From positions 4,774,001-4,838,000 of the forward strand of contig CAVNZM010000017.1 of assembly GCA_963693365.1 (NCBI GenBank): 64,000 nucleotides of DNA, written 5' to 3'. The notes under the pieces were generated by a model that made no database searches, had not been told where the DNA came from, and saw only the letters and a program-made list of their open reading frames with translations. This document shows positions 37,669 through 63,233 of this stretch, piece after piece. Within the stretch, counting starts at the first letter, position 1; every line of letters begins with the position of its first letter. Made by a program: the position numbers and the translations under genes. This stretch comes from Amoebidium appalachense. Taxonomy: Eukaryota; Ichthyosporea.

Positions 37669-38439
37669 CCTGTTGCAGTTGTTGTCCAGCAAGTGATAGT
37701 GCTGCTCCCTGCACACAGATCACATGTAAGGTTAGCATTGACATCTGTGCAACCTACAGAGAAAAAAAGGGAAAAGAAAAGAAAACATTAAATCCACACA
37801 ACAACAATCTCTCTCTCTCCCTCTCCCCCCCCCCCCCCCCCCCCTCTCCTTCACACACACCACACCAACACACACACACCCAATAAACTCCGTCGTAACA
37901 CCAGGTGGGGGTTGGGAGGCGTGGGGTGGGGGAGGGGGGTGAGAGGATGTTTGGGGGGGGGGGGGGGGGAGGTTGGGGGGGGGGGGGGGAGGGGGGGGGG
38001 GGGGGGGGGGGGGGAAGAAAGGGTTGGGGGAAGGGGGGCGGGGTGGTTCAGGGGTAGGTGGAGGGAGGCCCAAGGGGGGAAGGGAGGAGGGGGAGGGGGG
38101 GGGGGGGGGGGGGGGAGGGGATAGGACATATCATACCCATATCTGGTGCGGAGATCGTCCACAAACTCTCTAAACACCGCCTCAGGAATGTGGGTGCTGC
38201 CGAGGTCGTGCACTCGCAGGGGTCGACCGTGGTGTGTGGTGCCCTGTGAGTGAATGAATAATGGTGGCAAAATTTAAGTCTTATTGGTTGCACCTTTGAA
38301 ATCACGGGCTGTATGTGCTCTAATGCCCCCCTCTCCCGTCCCCCCCTCCCCCCCCCCTCCCCTCCCCCTCTCAACACCCCTGCAAAAAAAAAAGAGAAAG
38401 GAGCGCAAAAACACACCACCCACACCCATCCACACACGT

Positions 38440-38490
<51 letters not shown>

Positions 38491-38610
38491 ATAGACATGC
38501 CTGGCGGACACGCCTTACACACACCCACACACCGTTGACTCTGAGCGAGAGATATATAAATAAGGAGCGAGAGCGAGACTCCGGGGTGGGGGAAGGGGGG
38601 GGGGGGGGGT

Positions 38611-38646
<36 letters not shown>

Positions 38647-38850
38647 GGAGGAGGAGGAGGGTACTTACGGGGTTGTACTCGTTGATCCCACCCTCTGTTT
38701 GGCCGAATGTCCACGAGTCAGTTAAGTTCGGTTTTTTAGCCTATCATTTTGCCAAAGCTCGCATTCCCCCCCCCCCCCCCCCCCCCCCTCTATGCAACCT
38801 CCCTTCCATCGTACACGCACGCGCGCCTGCGCCCGAGTGCGCACGCACAT

Positions 38851-38890
<40 letters not shown>

Positions 38891-39997
38891 CCGACACACA
38901 AAGACACAGACCCAAAACAGGAGGGAAAATGCTTTTGAAGGGCCCCCCCCCCCCCCCCCCGGGGGGGGGGATATATAAAAGTCTCTCTCTTGTCCCCAAT
39001 AAATTACCCCCCTGCCCAATATCAGCCCACCAGCTGTGATGACACTTATTAACAACACACCCATACGGGCACCCGTCAGAAGCTTCAAAACAGCCTACAA
39101 CCTTTTTGCTAGTTTTGATCATGAAGATAGACTTAGAGCTTGAGCTAAAATACGTCCCTGCAGTTCAGCCAGAGGGTAGTGTTGCCCTGAATGAGATAAA
39201 TTTTTCTGGTTACAACAATGAGCGGTGTTTTTGAAAGCTTCTTTCTTGTATGTAAAGGTATTCTCTCTCACACGCTCCTTTTTTTTTTTTAACCTTGTGG
39301 CGAAGGGGGGGGATGGGGGGGGGGGGGGGGGGGGGGGGGAGGGAGGGGGGCTTGCTCACCTCCAAAGTAGAACTCTTTCCCATAAACTACTACTGATGAA
39401 TGCCTGTGAAGGTTCGTGTGTTACAGAAATTGGCTCCCAATTTTGTCATTTTAGTTTCAATTGAATTTGCCACAGGAAATGTGATAACTAATTAACTAAA
39501 CTTTGGCCCAAACGATGACACAACAAATTCATTATATATTCACTTTAATCTCGGCTCCAGTTATTCATCCATTTCTCTTTCTCTTATTCATTCTTGATCA
39601 GGCTTAATAAGGAACAGTGAGTGTCGGTGTTGGTGGTGATATGTTAGGTGGACGGGTGAGTGTTGGGCACGCAAAGGCGAAGTGGGAGCGAGGAGGGAGG
39701 CTCCGAGGGGAAGGGGGAGAGAAAGGGGTTGTGTATTCGCACAATAGGGATGGGGGTTGTGTATTCGCACCATATACATGACCACCTTTTTCTATTCGTA
39801 ACTAATAATAGCACAGGCTCGGACATTGTACTAATAATCACTATATACATTAAAAGTCACGCGCAAGCACCAAACGAATTAAAAACTTACCATATTCCCT
39901 CCAGCGGGATGCCAAGAAACTGCTGTGCGTACATGCGGGCAGCCCCGTGCGAGAGGTCGTACACGTACAGCTGCACTTTCTGCTCTACCTCGGCCAT
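36077..39997 (-). CDS. DESI1: PPPDE-domain thiol peptidase, DESI1-like (189 aa)
   Basis: Seven exons: 39997-39891, 39403-39360, 38694-38669, 38243-38137, 37708-37670, 37038-36923, 36207-36077 (stop TAG). Every phase agrees (570 nt). The protein begins VQLYVYDLSHGAARMYAQQF and contains LEGIWHSSVVVYGKEFYFGG with the presumed catalytic His, and LLDNNCNSFTNEVAEFLTG with the presumed catalytic Cys. It continues with GIPDYIRTLPAL and MGQALRPMIG, both hallmarks of the DeSI/PPPDE family. DESI1 is known as a deSUMOylating isopeptidase and is also reported to act on palmitoylated proteins; which applies here is unknown. Length is close to human DESI1 (about 168 aa), with a C-terminal Gln/Asn-rich extension. 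It is divergent from the oxidoreductase gene starting at 41024. The final exon is read in the frame fixed by the splice phase, giving a 43-codon end. Confidence 0.93.
37116..37396. repeat. 35-bp minisatellite, about 8 units
   Basis: The unit contains CACGGGGTTTTAGTACTAAT and GAGTAGTAGTGTCT; units start at 37151, 37186, 37221 and so on. Variation is limited to CTTCAC versus CTACAC and a few substitutions. It lies in the DESI1-like intron between exons 37708-37670 and 37038-36923. Confidence 0.95.
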
Positions 39998-41023
39998 AGT
40001 GATATGATAAATTATATCTTTATATAGATGTTGGATGGATGTTATTTCTCAGTTACTGCGATTAATTATTCAAGTTGTTACGAGTGAAAGTTCGTTGTGC
40101 GCCCTTCTACAGCAAGGGTGGTGTGTTGTTACCAAAAGATTTAAGAGGCTTGCTTTTACGTGTGAAATAAACGGAAGGGAAAGAAAGGAGGAAAGTACAG
40201 AGTTACTCACTAATACTTGTATGTCCACACGGTGTTGGTAACGTATGTATGTGTAGGATAAGAACGAGGCGAATTTCGAAACTTTGAAAGAAAGATTTCT
40301 TTCAAACGATATACAAAACAATGGAACGACACCACGCAATACACTACTCGTGAAGCATGAAAACCTCCGACTTATATGGAAAGCCAATGTTTTCTCCGTG
40401 CTTTCCCCGACTTCTGTGCACGCACTCTCCCTTGGCAAAATGATGAGCTTATGGGGCCCAAGCCAACCTGTTATACCTGACGGAACATTCGCGATTCGAG
40501 CCCATGTGAACAGCATTGCAACCGATTGGCTTAGCGCGCACCGCCAAATCTAAGCTAATCATATCTCAGAACATATCTGTAAATAACCTGAAATGGTAAT
40601 GTTCCCGAAAGTGAACTTATTGCTGATTGGCTTATGATGATGCGATGCAGGCTTTGAAATTTGGCGCGCTCGGCCCGCCTTGGCTAAGTTGGCTTGCAAG
40701 GGGAACTTCGGTGTGTTTGCAAGAGTCTACTAACATATGTTCTGTCAACTCTCGCCTTTCTCTTGTTTCTCTCCCCTCCCCTCGCTCCCCTCCCCCGTCT
40801 TTCCCTCTCCTTCCACCCTTCCGGGTTCCTGCGCCCTACCACACAGGCGCTGAGACGCTTGCTCACGTCTACTTTTTTGCCTTTATACTCACCCTCTAGT
40901 TGATACCCCCTTCCCTCCCCCTCCCCCCCCCCAACCTCCCCCGCCCCCCTCTCCCCCCAACCCCTTCCCCCCCCCCTCCCCCCCCCCCCCTTCCCCTCTC
41001 TGCCCCGCCTTTCTTGCTTAAGA
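39998..41023. promoter_or_regulatory. Bidirectional promoter region, DESI1-like / oxidoreductase
   Basis: About 1 kb separates the two divergent start codons. It is unique sequence except for pyrimidine/C tracts close to 41000. Two sites reading GATTGGCTTA (about 40525 and 40626), inverted CCAAT boxes, lie mid-region. No TATA box was found. Confidence 0.4.
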
Positions 41024-49964
<8,941 letters not shown>

Positions 49965-50094
49965 ACAGGTAGTGGTTAAGGTTTTGGTTGGCGTTTCTCC
50001 ACTACTGTATGATCTCAATATGACAGTATGACGTTTATGTATGTGGCATTGTTAACATTACATTACTGTATATGGTGTGATTTCCCTTGTTGCA

Positions 50095-50570
50095 GAAGCT
50101 GCCCCTCCAGTGTTTTTCAGTTGCCAACTGAAATGTGAAAATGAATGCGGATCTGACCTGTACATAGATATAGTATTTCAAGTTATTTATTTAGTCATGT
50201 TATTTATTATTTTAATTTCACTGTTTAGGCACCGGCAATTTCTGGCATTGCCATTGAATAATAGTGTTCGGGGCCCTGTGCATGCCATGATTCTTAATGA
50301 TTTACTTACCAACGGAAGTGGTGCTACAAGTGCTGGGTACCGTTTTATTTTTATTTTATTTCCAATCTATCGTCTTATGAGATTTTGTTTTGTTGGCGGG
50401 TTTTCTTCTTCTTCTTCTTCTCCTCCTTCCACATTTTCGTTCTTTGGGCTGGATGGGCGATTATGGATAACTGAATATTCCAGGATGCTATTGGCGTAAC
50501 AGTCACATTGCCGTACGCCGGAATAAAATTGAAAAATATTTCATGGGATAGATCTATAAAAATCAAGAAC
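50095..50570 (+). other. Possible 3' UTR or unassigned terminal exons downstream of the oxidoreductase
   Basis: After the oxidoreductase stop (49964) there is a good acceptor at 50094 (TTGTTGCAG), a plausible intron 50179-50230 ending in CACTGTTTAG, a donor GTACCG near 50339, and an acceptor CCAG before 50485. Pieces of open frame encode RGPVHAMILNDLLTNGSG and IGVTVTLPYAGIKL, but no combination of phases gives one convincing product. AATAAA occurs at 50522. I favour spliced 3' UTR or an alternative 3' end of the oxidoreductase gene; a small separate gene is possible. Confidence 0.25.
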
Positions 50571-50619
50571 ATGTGTTTTGGTTTTTTTTTGATTTCTTTT
50601 TTGTTTTTTTTTGGTTGGG

Positions 50620-50673
<54 letters not shown>

Positions 50674-50682
50674 GACAGCACT

Positions 50683-50960
50683 TGCGGAGGGGGTGCGGAG
50701 GGGTTTTCATGAACTTGCAGAGGGGTTTGACGGTTTTGCGGAGGGGTAAAAGTTTGGTTGCGGAGGGGTTTTCTTACTTTGCGGAGGGGTGGACCCCTCT
50801 GCACCCCAGAAGTTACCCCCTCCGCACACCCCCATCCACCCCTCCGCGAGTGTCAGAATTCACGAAGCAGAGGGGTTTCTAGGAAGGGTGCCAAAAAAAA
50901 CGACTCTGCGGAGGGGTTCAAAATTTTATCAAAAGTCCACTGCAGAGGGGTGCTGCCCTC
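50683..50960. repeat. GCGGAGGGG direct and inverted array
   Basis: About nine direct copies of TGCGGAGGGG or TGCAGAGGGG surround three inverted copies. The centre folds back (TGCGGAGGGGTGG next to ACCCCTCTGCA at about 50780-50803). It is intergenic, right after a G tract. Confidence 0.85.
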
Positions 50961-52536
50961 AGCCCCCCCTCCCCCCCCCCCCCCCCCCCCCTCCCCCCAC
51001 CCGTGCCACCCCCCCCCCCCCCGGCCCCCCCCCCCTCTACCCCCCCCCCCCCCCCCTGTGGTACTATTAGTATCCAAACACACACATGCACACACCCGGG
51101 TACACATTGTCAAGCACACACGCACACAAACCGTGGCACGCGCGCGCACACACACAGGTACAGTACACACACGTGCACACTGCTCGCACACACATATACA
51201 CACACGCACACATGTACACGCACACACACTGGAGCCTTCGACATCATCGGAGTTCCGGCGGTGGGGACGGTGCCACACGTCTGCATGTGACATCGTGCCG
51301 CGACTGATCGTGCACGTGATGTCATGACACACCGCCTCATCATCAAAATGCATGACGGTACCGGTGAGTCTCATATGCGTGATGCGCACGCATGCGCATG
51401 CATAAACCTGTGGTGAAAGCTTGACATAATACCAATTCGTAGTTCCATCCATACATGTCGAGCCTTTACCCATATGCATATGCATATGAGAAATGTTTAT
51501 TTTCATGTTTGGATGTCACAATTGATGTCACATAGGTACATGGTGTTTTCAGTTGTTATCATGCATGCTCATGTTGCCATCTGCATGCGGCTCAATCACA
51601 ACACGGCACGAACTGGCGTGGGGGGCGGCTTATATACTTTTTTCCGGATTCAAGGTGGGAGTTGATTGGTTGGTTTCGGACCTTTATTTCTTTGAATAGC
51701 GATTGGCTGTTTGAGTGAATGATTTTCCAGAGGATGCTGGAGAGATGCACAACGACACGTGTATGTGCTGTTTCAAAGAGCAAGAGGTACTATGTATACT
51801 ATTAGGCTACCATAATGTGCAGATCTGATTCTTTTCGATTAGTTAGTTCAAAAAAAGCTTTTAAGGGACTCGATTGCATTTTTTACTCGGTGATAAGCTG
51901 AATACTTTCCCGTATTTTACGATGTTTTGGAGCACGACAATGCATGTGGCAAAAAGAATGCTTTGCCATGCTCCTCATTTCAACCTTTGATGGTATCCCC
52001 AATCACGTGTCCGGAAGTGTTTTTATCAGTTTTTCCTATTGCATACAAATCATGGTTCGATCTGAGTGGTGTGATCAGGTTGATTTGATTGGCTTAGTTT
52101 GATTCACTCGTCTGTGAAAGTTTGGATACCTCCCACGCATTCCGTGCATAAGATGAATAAATAAAGCACCCTGCCGTCACTGTGGATGTGAGAAGCGCTG
52201 CTATAAACGCGCTAAATAGATAGGGAGACATGTAAAACAAATACAATTATACTAATATATATATATATATATATATATATTTTCCTTTTTGCATTAATTG
52301 CTGTTTTAATACCAGTAATATCAAAAAGAGACACGCAGGTCTAAGAGGGTAATCTTAAGTGCGGATAAATGCCGTGCCAGATCTGTGACAAAAAGTTCAG
52401 GCTTTGCTGCGCGGGCCGCGAAGTTCATTTTTGTTTTTCGTTCGATCACACAGCAAACTGTCCCTGTGAATAGTTACGCTTGTATGCAGTGTAGGGATAA
52501 ATTTTAGAGCTTTCTTGCAAAATTCAACCCTTCAGT

Positions 52537-52544
52537 TATAAAAA
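52537..52544 (+). promoter_or_regulatory. TATA box candidate for the CAMK-like kinase
   Basis: TATAAAAA 193 bp upstream of the start codon in non-repetitive sequence. The distance allows a 5' UTR of about 160 nt. Confidence 0.4.
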
Positions 52545-52736
52545 GGGATACGCTCATCAATTTGCGTTGCAGCTTTAGTTACATATTTGATATAACTAGC
52601 TAGAGGCTGCACAGGTACATTTTCGTTCTGCCCTACTTTCAGGAACAATTGCCAGCAATTTTGCCAGAAAATCACACGGGATTCACTTACAACCACTATT
52701 CTAACCTGCAAAAGAATTTAAAAGCATAGTTCAACC

Positions 52737-53854
52737 ATGTCACAGCTTTGTTTCTTTCAAAACACCCAACCTGCTCCAAGCAACAAGCCACCGGCTGGTT
52801 CTTCACTTTCGTTTTTTATGCAGGGCTCAAATTCGCAACCAAGCACACCACCAGGCAGTATGCTTTCCATGGGTGGAATCAATAATATCAGCAGTTTTCA
52901 CTCTCGGTCCGCATTTCATGCCCCGACCTCTGTAGATGGACTTCAACAAGGCTGTCACGAGGATTCGACGGCAGTTATTGGTGATAAACGCTTTAAGGTG
53001 TGTGCGTTGAGATATTCTTAAAATTATAATGTGCAAGTTCTTGTCTTAATCCGGTACTTTTGATATTCACAGTGCTTCTGTTTTTGGTTTGCCTTATTTC
53101 CTTAGGTTACAGGGTTTCTTGCATTTGTAAGATATTTTGTATATGCATTCGGCTGAATATTCGTTGTTTTTTATTCCCGTGCAGATTTTGGAGGATTTGG
53201 AATGTGTTCGATGAATTTAAATAAGTGGCTAGGTTAACCAAATTTTGTTTGCTTAGTTAGTCGCCACCACCGAACTCCCCCTCTCACCGTGCACGTGCGG
53301 CACGGACACACACACGCGCGCGCGCGCGCGCCGCGCGCACACGCACACGAGCGCGCATGCGCAGACATGCACAGACACGTACACACAAAAAAACACACAT
53401 CCAAACACGCACACATGTGCACACACACACAAAGATCATGACATGCACACACACACGCGCGCGCACACATACACACACTATGACACACACACACACACAC
53501 ACACCAGTCGCACAGTATACGTATCCAGTCAGCATGTTGCAATGTGACACAATGACTGACTTTAGATAATTCTGACACACGCAGATTGGCAAAGTGATCG
53601 AATCCGGTCACACCGCCGTTGTATTAAAAGCATTCGACACCCTAAGGGGAGAAGACGTTGCTGTTAAGCGCATTGTGAAGACACAGGTTGCCAGGCAGGT
53701 TGTGATTCGTGAATCGTCAGTTCTGAGGGGGTTGGATCATCAAAACATTATTAAGCTTCACGATGTAAGTATCCAATAAGAGCACACAATACAAAGAAAT
53801 GCCCCCCCCTCCCCCCCCATACACACACACCACCACCACCACCGCCCACACACA

Positions 53855-53901
<47 letters not shown>

Positions 53902-54213
53902 ATGCAGGGCACACAGATGTGTGGTGCATGCAAGGCCCGTTCAAGTCCGCTCTGAATTACCACATGCACAAAGCACCCCTAAATTACACACATGCACATG
54001 TGCTCACACATACAGCCAAGGGGTACACCTGCACGAACACACACACACACACACGTGCACATGCACGGACGCGCGTACACGCGCGCATACACACACACAC
54101 ACATGTGGGCCCGCCAGCAGCATGGCATATTGTAACACAAACACAGCACACACATAATAAGACCACGCATGCGTGTACATTTCCAACCTTACATGTACAT
54201 TGTGATTGTGTGG

Positions 54214-54254
<41 letters not shown>

Positions 54255-54629
54255 TGCAGGTTCGAGCGCAACCTCGACCTTCGGCCCCTTCCCCCCCCCT
54301 CCCTCGCCCCCTTCGCACCACACAATGCGCTCTTATTGAGCACAATCACACACGTTTCACTGGTGGGCGTGTTTACAATCTATCTTCAGATATTATCTGA
54401 CGCCCACATCCACACACAGGTTGTCGAAACACCCCACCATTTTCTCCTTGTTATGGAGTACGTGTCTGGCGGGGACCTCTTTGCCAAAGTTTGTGAGGAT
54501 GGCCCCAAGGATACCTCCGAGCTGCCTCACATAATGCTCTTCCGCCAAATTCTTTCGGCTTTGGCCTACATGCACGAAAACGGATATTGCCATAGAGATG
54601 TAAGTGGACCCCCCCCCCCCCCAAAAAAA

Positions 54630-54683
<54 letters not shown>

Positions 54684-55755
54684 CAAAAAAAGCAAAAAAG
54701 AGAAAAAAGAAGAGAGAAGAAAAGAAAATCTAATACTTCGCATAGTCCCACCTGTTTTTTTAGCGTGCATTTATTCCACTTGTACTGTCATTCGTGCACA
54801 TAAACCCCGAATTGCCATGTATTCAGAATCCATCCAACCCCCCCCCCCCCCCCCCCCCCCCTTCCCCACCTCACACCCCCCTCCCTTCCCCCACCCAATC
54901 TAAATCGGAATGCTCTTTAGGAGTTTCGATACATGATAGTGAATCACATTCTGACGCCCGCTTCCCTCGTTCCACAGATCAAGCTCGAGAACGTCCTTCT
55001 CACACCCGACGGCAAAACGGCCAAACTGTGCGACTTTGGGTTCTCATGCAAAGCAACAGAAAACAGCGTCACAACGCTTCCAGGAACACCGGAGTATATG
55101 GCACCAGAATTGGTTGCTGGTAAACACGGGCTGTGTCTTCGTGCTACAGATGTCTGGTCTGCTGGTATTCTGCTGTTTGCGATGCAGGCGACGAATCATG
55201 GGCTGGACTTCCCGTGGGAGATGGCAACTGAAAAGCAGGTTTTCGTGCAATGCCATGCAGCTAGAGCAGAGTGCGTGTGTGTGTGTCTACTTTTATTTTG
55301 AGTTTTTGGAAATGTTCTATAGTATTGTTGTAATCCGTTGTAGTGGTAGGAAGTGGGTGGGGGCGGGAGTCTTTTGTACTCAATAGCAAACGTGCAACAT
55401 CACACAAGATTGACCCGATTAGAAAACTTCTATAAACGAGATCATTCAAATTAACATGTCCCCATTTCCCAGGAACGCCATATTCCGTGCATACATGCAT
55501 GGCCAGCTAGCCCCCCGCCCATGGACGCTCTTCAGCCCCTGCCTGGTGGGTCTCCTGCGTATGATGCTCACTGTGGAGCCAAGCAAACGATGCACGGCAC
55601 AACATGTACTCGACTACATCGACATGCATTACGGTGCAGAGCTGAACATGAATGCGCGAACAAGTTCACAGCTGATGGTGGAGGTGGCAGAGTGTGTTCC
55701 GATGGAGGTTCAGGAACCACAAGCAGAGGCCCACACCTGCGTTGCTGGCGCGTGA
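52737..55755 (+). CDS. CAMK-like serine/threonine protein kinase (about 380-386 aa)
   Basis: Five exons: 52737-52997, 53585-53764, 54420-54599, 54978 to 55213 or 55234, and 55473-55755 (stop TGA). Residues 1-87 are a low-complexity N-terminus (MSQLCFFQNTQPAPSNK). The kinase domain has GKVIESGHTAVVLKA as Gly loop, VAVKRI with the ATP lysine, LLVMEYVSGGDLFAKV as hinge, catalytic HRDIKLENVLL, KLCDFGFSC as DFG, and GTPEYMAPELV before DVWSAGILLFAM. The hinge EYVSGGDLF and GTPEYMAPE activation end fit the CAMK/SNF1 group. The tail (MMLTVEPSKRCTAQHVLDYI) closes the domain; no calmodulin-binding segment or EF hands are evident. The fourth donor is ambiguous: a GT site after DFP or a non-canonical GC site after ATE. 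A TATA box lies about 200 bp upstream and AATAAA about 220 bp downstream. Substrates are unknown. Confidence 0.9.
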
Positions 55756-55977
55756 GATGTGATGCTTTTTCTTGTGCCATGGATGATTTAAGAAGGATCA
55801 CGTTTTGATTTGACCACGTTTTGTGGCTATGTCTTGTATTTCTTTTGCATATTACATGTGCCTATGTCTTGATGAACAGAACAGCTTATGAAGGATCTCA
55901 GAACAAGTATAACGTGAGCCCCCATGGCCACGGCACAGAAACATTCAGCGGGACAACGCACTGGCTGCGCTCCCCCG

Positions 55978-55983
55978 AATAAA
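55978..55983 (+). promoter_or_regulatory. Poly(A) signal candidate of the CAMK-like kinase
   Basis: AATAAA 223 bp after the TGA stop, in unique sequence; spacing fits a short 3' UTR. Confidence 0.45.
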
Positions 55984-58400
55984 AGGGTTGAATGCGTCTT
56001 TTTAGGTTGAGAAAATAACTGCTCCAGAAATCAGACTAAAACAATTTTGGGCTAGGGCCTCTTACCCAGAATTGCCATCGTTACATGTTGTCCAGTGGTC
56101 CGACGCTTGGCTGGCTCGCTGTGTTTGCGCCAGCACGATGACGTCACAATAGCACCAACAATAATCTCATTTATATGCCGAGGTTGCAATTATCTAGTCA
56201 TTATCTCCTCCGTATCCGAGAGTGAGGGCTTTTAAAAAATTTGTATATTCTTCTCCGAGGTATCAGTGATATCTCGATGGCTTCTATTTTGCTGAGCATA
56301 TCAATAAAGTCACTATAATTTTTACGGCCGACTTTCGAATATGGACTTCCGCTATTGGCCTGCGCCCCACCTCGCGGCACTGGCGCTGAGACCTTTTCTA
56401 CGTTAGACGAAATTGTTGCCTCTTCTTGATTGGTACACAGTGTAATCGAGATTTTGAGCGGTGCAAAAATAATATCCTTCAAGACTTTTCTTAGGACTAC
56501 TAAAGAGTGTTAAAAATTAGTAACATCATTACAAACTAGTATTTCAGCCTGATTGTAGCCCATTGGCAATGTTATAAAGTTATATAAAATTGCTATGACT
56601 AACGTTTTTTGTCATCAATGAAGGACACAAGTGAGCCAGAATAGAGGAATCTTGATCGGTTTTTTGCTACTTTAGTAAATTGATGTACGATTGGATTATC
56701 TTGATGTCATTGTGCAGTGGACCAGTCGGGTGTCGGGCAGATCTGAAATACCAACTTCTGTTTGATTGGTCCGGGTGTGGGACAGTTCGTTCGATTGGAG
56801 GATCTCAAACGTCTCTAACGTCGAACAATGAAAACCCTCCAAGATGGAGTGTACTGATGGGTCGGGCAGGCAATGAAGCTACCACCTACTGAGCCGGTGT
56901 CTCCTTTCTTTCTTTCTTTCTTTTTTTTTTTTATACTTAAAAGCCGCCTGAGTAGATGCAAAACGTCGCACGTGCGGCAACACGTCAGTACGTGTTAGGC
57001 AATGAAGAGTTTGACGATTTTCAGGGTACTGCGCTGCGCACTTTGTTTCGTACTCGGTTTGTGCCCCCCTTTTAATCAGTATGTTTGGATTGTCGTCTGC
57101 TGTTTGTCGTATGGAGGAATTGTCTCTTCGTTTTTGTCTTCAATTAGTTAGGATACCTGACGGTCACCCTCTTTATGCTTTCTTCCCCCCCCCCTCCCTC
57201 CATCCCTCTTCCCCCCCGATTCACCAACGCTACTTCTGAATGTCCTCAGCCTACCCTCTTTCAACCTGATTCTTCCTCTCGCTATCTCACTCCCTCTTTC
57301 TTTTCTCTTCCTGTTTTTTCTGCCTTTTCGCGTAATTACCATACGCATTTTAAGTTTCTCTCTCGTTCTGATAGAGAAATCAAAGGTAAAACTCAGTCGG
57401 CATGTGTTATGTTCCTTAGGCAACACCGTACTGATCATTATCGCTTTTTGGGAGCTTTGGCAGGATATATATTTCGCCTGCTGTACGTATGGATACCACC
57501 CTAGTAGATAAGTCTGTATGGTGCTCTGATGTTGATATTGCCTGTGGGGTTTACACACTTTTTATTGCGTGGACACTGCCGGAGGCCCAGCCACATTCGA
57601 CGGCCTACTGCTTTTTCCAGTGCGGCAATCAAATGCAGCCAGTGACATATGTTAACATGCTAGGCAACAATGAGCGCCATTGTCATCGTAGTATATGACA
57701 CCCCTATTACATATTATGGGTAAGCAGAGGCTAGTAGCATCGGTAGCTCCGAAAGAAAGTTAAGGCACCGGATCACAATATCATACTGTGCAGCATTAAT
57801 AAGGTGATCTAGGATAGTCATCTTAAAACGGATATATTGAGAAGAGAGGAAGAAAAGAGATATTGCCTGGGAAGTTGTGCAGTACGTGGCGTTGTAATTT
57901 TTGTTTCCATCGCCGCTGGTGCCACTTTTGTGCTGAACTTTTTAATCGCAAGCATGTTGATAGGTGTGAGTTTTTATGTCGCGTTTTACCTCTTTCCCTA
58001 CGGGTGTCTGCTACACTGGCTGGCAATGTGACCACTTTAGACTTTTTGTTGAATTCTGTTGGTCGTCACATTGAGTATGATTTTCACACAGTGTTCAGGT
58101 ACCTCAGTATGCACTTGTTACTGGATAACTCGTGAAGTTTTTATTGTCTTCTCAGTATGCCGTGCATACTTGCATATCTTTCCGTCGAATAAATCCAGTC
58201 AAAAGAGAAAAAAAAAATAAAAAAAATAAATAAATAAATAAATAAAATTGCAATGCTTTGATGGGCAGGGCTAAAATTCCAGTCAAAAGAAAGAAAAAAA
58301 AGAAAAATAAAAATAAAAATTCAGCGTCCTTGCAATTTGTGCTCTTGGTTGGGCTCAGAATGATATATTTGGTAAATCTCGTGTGTATGGCCCCAGGGCC
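55984..58400. other. Intergenic region before MED7
   Basis: Mostly unique sequence with few microsatellites. Open frames at 57175-57504, 57489-57698 and 57863-58135 on the plus strand show no recognisable domain, so I do not call genes. An AAATA-rich stretch lies at 58206-58250, and the sequence AAATTCCAGTCAAAAG-like at 58185-58300 is duplicated. Confidence 0.4.
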
Positions 58401-58405
58401 GGGAG

Positions 58406-58798
58406 TCAGTACATGTGATTTATTTGCGGCCCAGTGGGGGCCTGCGGGGACGGCAGCCGGGTGCTGCCTCTCATCATCAGACCGGCCATAAAGCAATCGA
58501 AAAGCAGTTTGGTGTCTAAAATGGAGATATCAGTTTGTGGCGCGGAAATCTCTGACTTTAGGATACACCGGCCTATGATCCAGCCCCCACGGACAAGAAT
58601 TCGCAAGGCTTGTCGACACCACATCTCTTTTGAATGGTTAACTATTGTAAACAGCTGCGGCAGCGATGCCACCGTCAATGTGTCACGTGTGATGCCATAG
58701 TGTTTACTTGCCAAGCGCACATTGGCCCTCATGTTCTTGATTCCCTCACATTTATTGGCATGTACTTTTCGAATCTGGTCATTCAGGCCGTAGAACAC
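58406..58798 (-). CDS. Unsupported 130-codon open frame head-to-head with MED7
   Basis: An uninterrupted minus-strand frame in unique, non-repetitive sequence. It includes KHYGITRDTLTVASLPQLF and MWCRQALRILVRGGWI, which read like ordinary protein, but I recognise no family. It lies about 90 bp from the MED7 start on the opposite strand. Plus-strand frames over the same bases are also fairly open, which weakens the case. It could be a chance frame, an exon of a minus-strand gene or a decayed element. Confidence 0.2.
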   Translation of the reverse strand: MFYGLNDQIRKVHANKCEGIKNMRANVRLASKHYGITRDTLTVASLPQLFTIVNHSKEMWCRQALRILVRGGWIIGRCILKSEISAPQTDISILDTKLLFDCFMAGLMMRGSTRLPSPQAPTGPQINHMY

Positions 58799-58888
58799 TT
58801 ACTGATCGATTCAGTGACAGTAGCACGAGCACGCTCCCAAACACCAGAAACGTACATCAATACATGAAAGGGAAAACAAAGCAGCAAC

Positions 58889-63233
<4,345 letters not shown>

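Larger units (their letters stand above)
50571..52736. other. Intergenic region upstream of the CAMK-like kinase
   Basis: Contains a T/G homopolymer junction (50582-50671), the GCGGAGGGG array (50683-50960), C tracts and degenerate CA repeats to about 51230. 51240-52700 is unique sequence with an (AT)n stretch near 52255-52280. No gene is supported. Confidence 0.5.

Noticed and set aside
52827-53036. Minus-strand frame opposite the first exon of the CAMK-like kinase
   Set aside because: It is antisense to an exon that is supported by phase and by the kinase continuation.
57175-58135. Retrotransposon or reverse-transcriptase remnant
   Set aside because: Several short frames with Cys/His residues looked suggestive, but no RT, integrase or gag motif could be identified.
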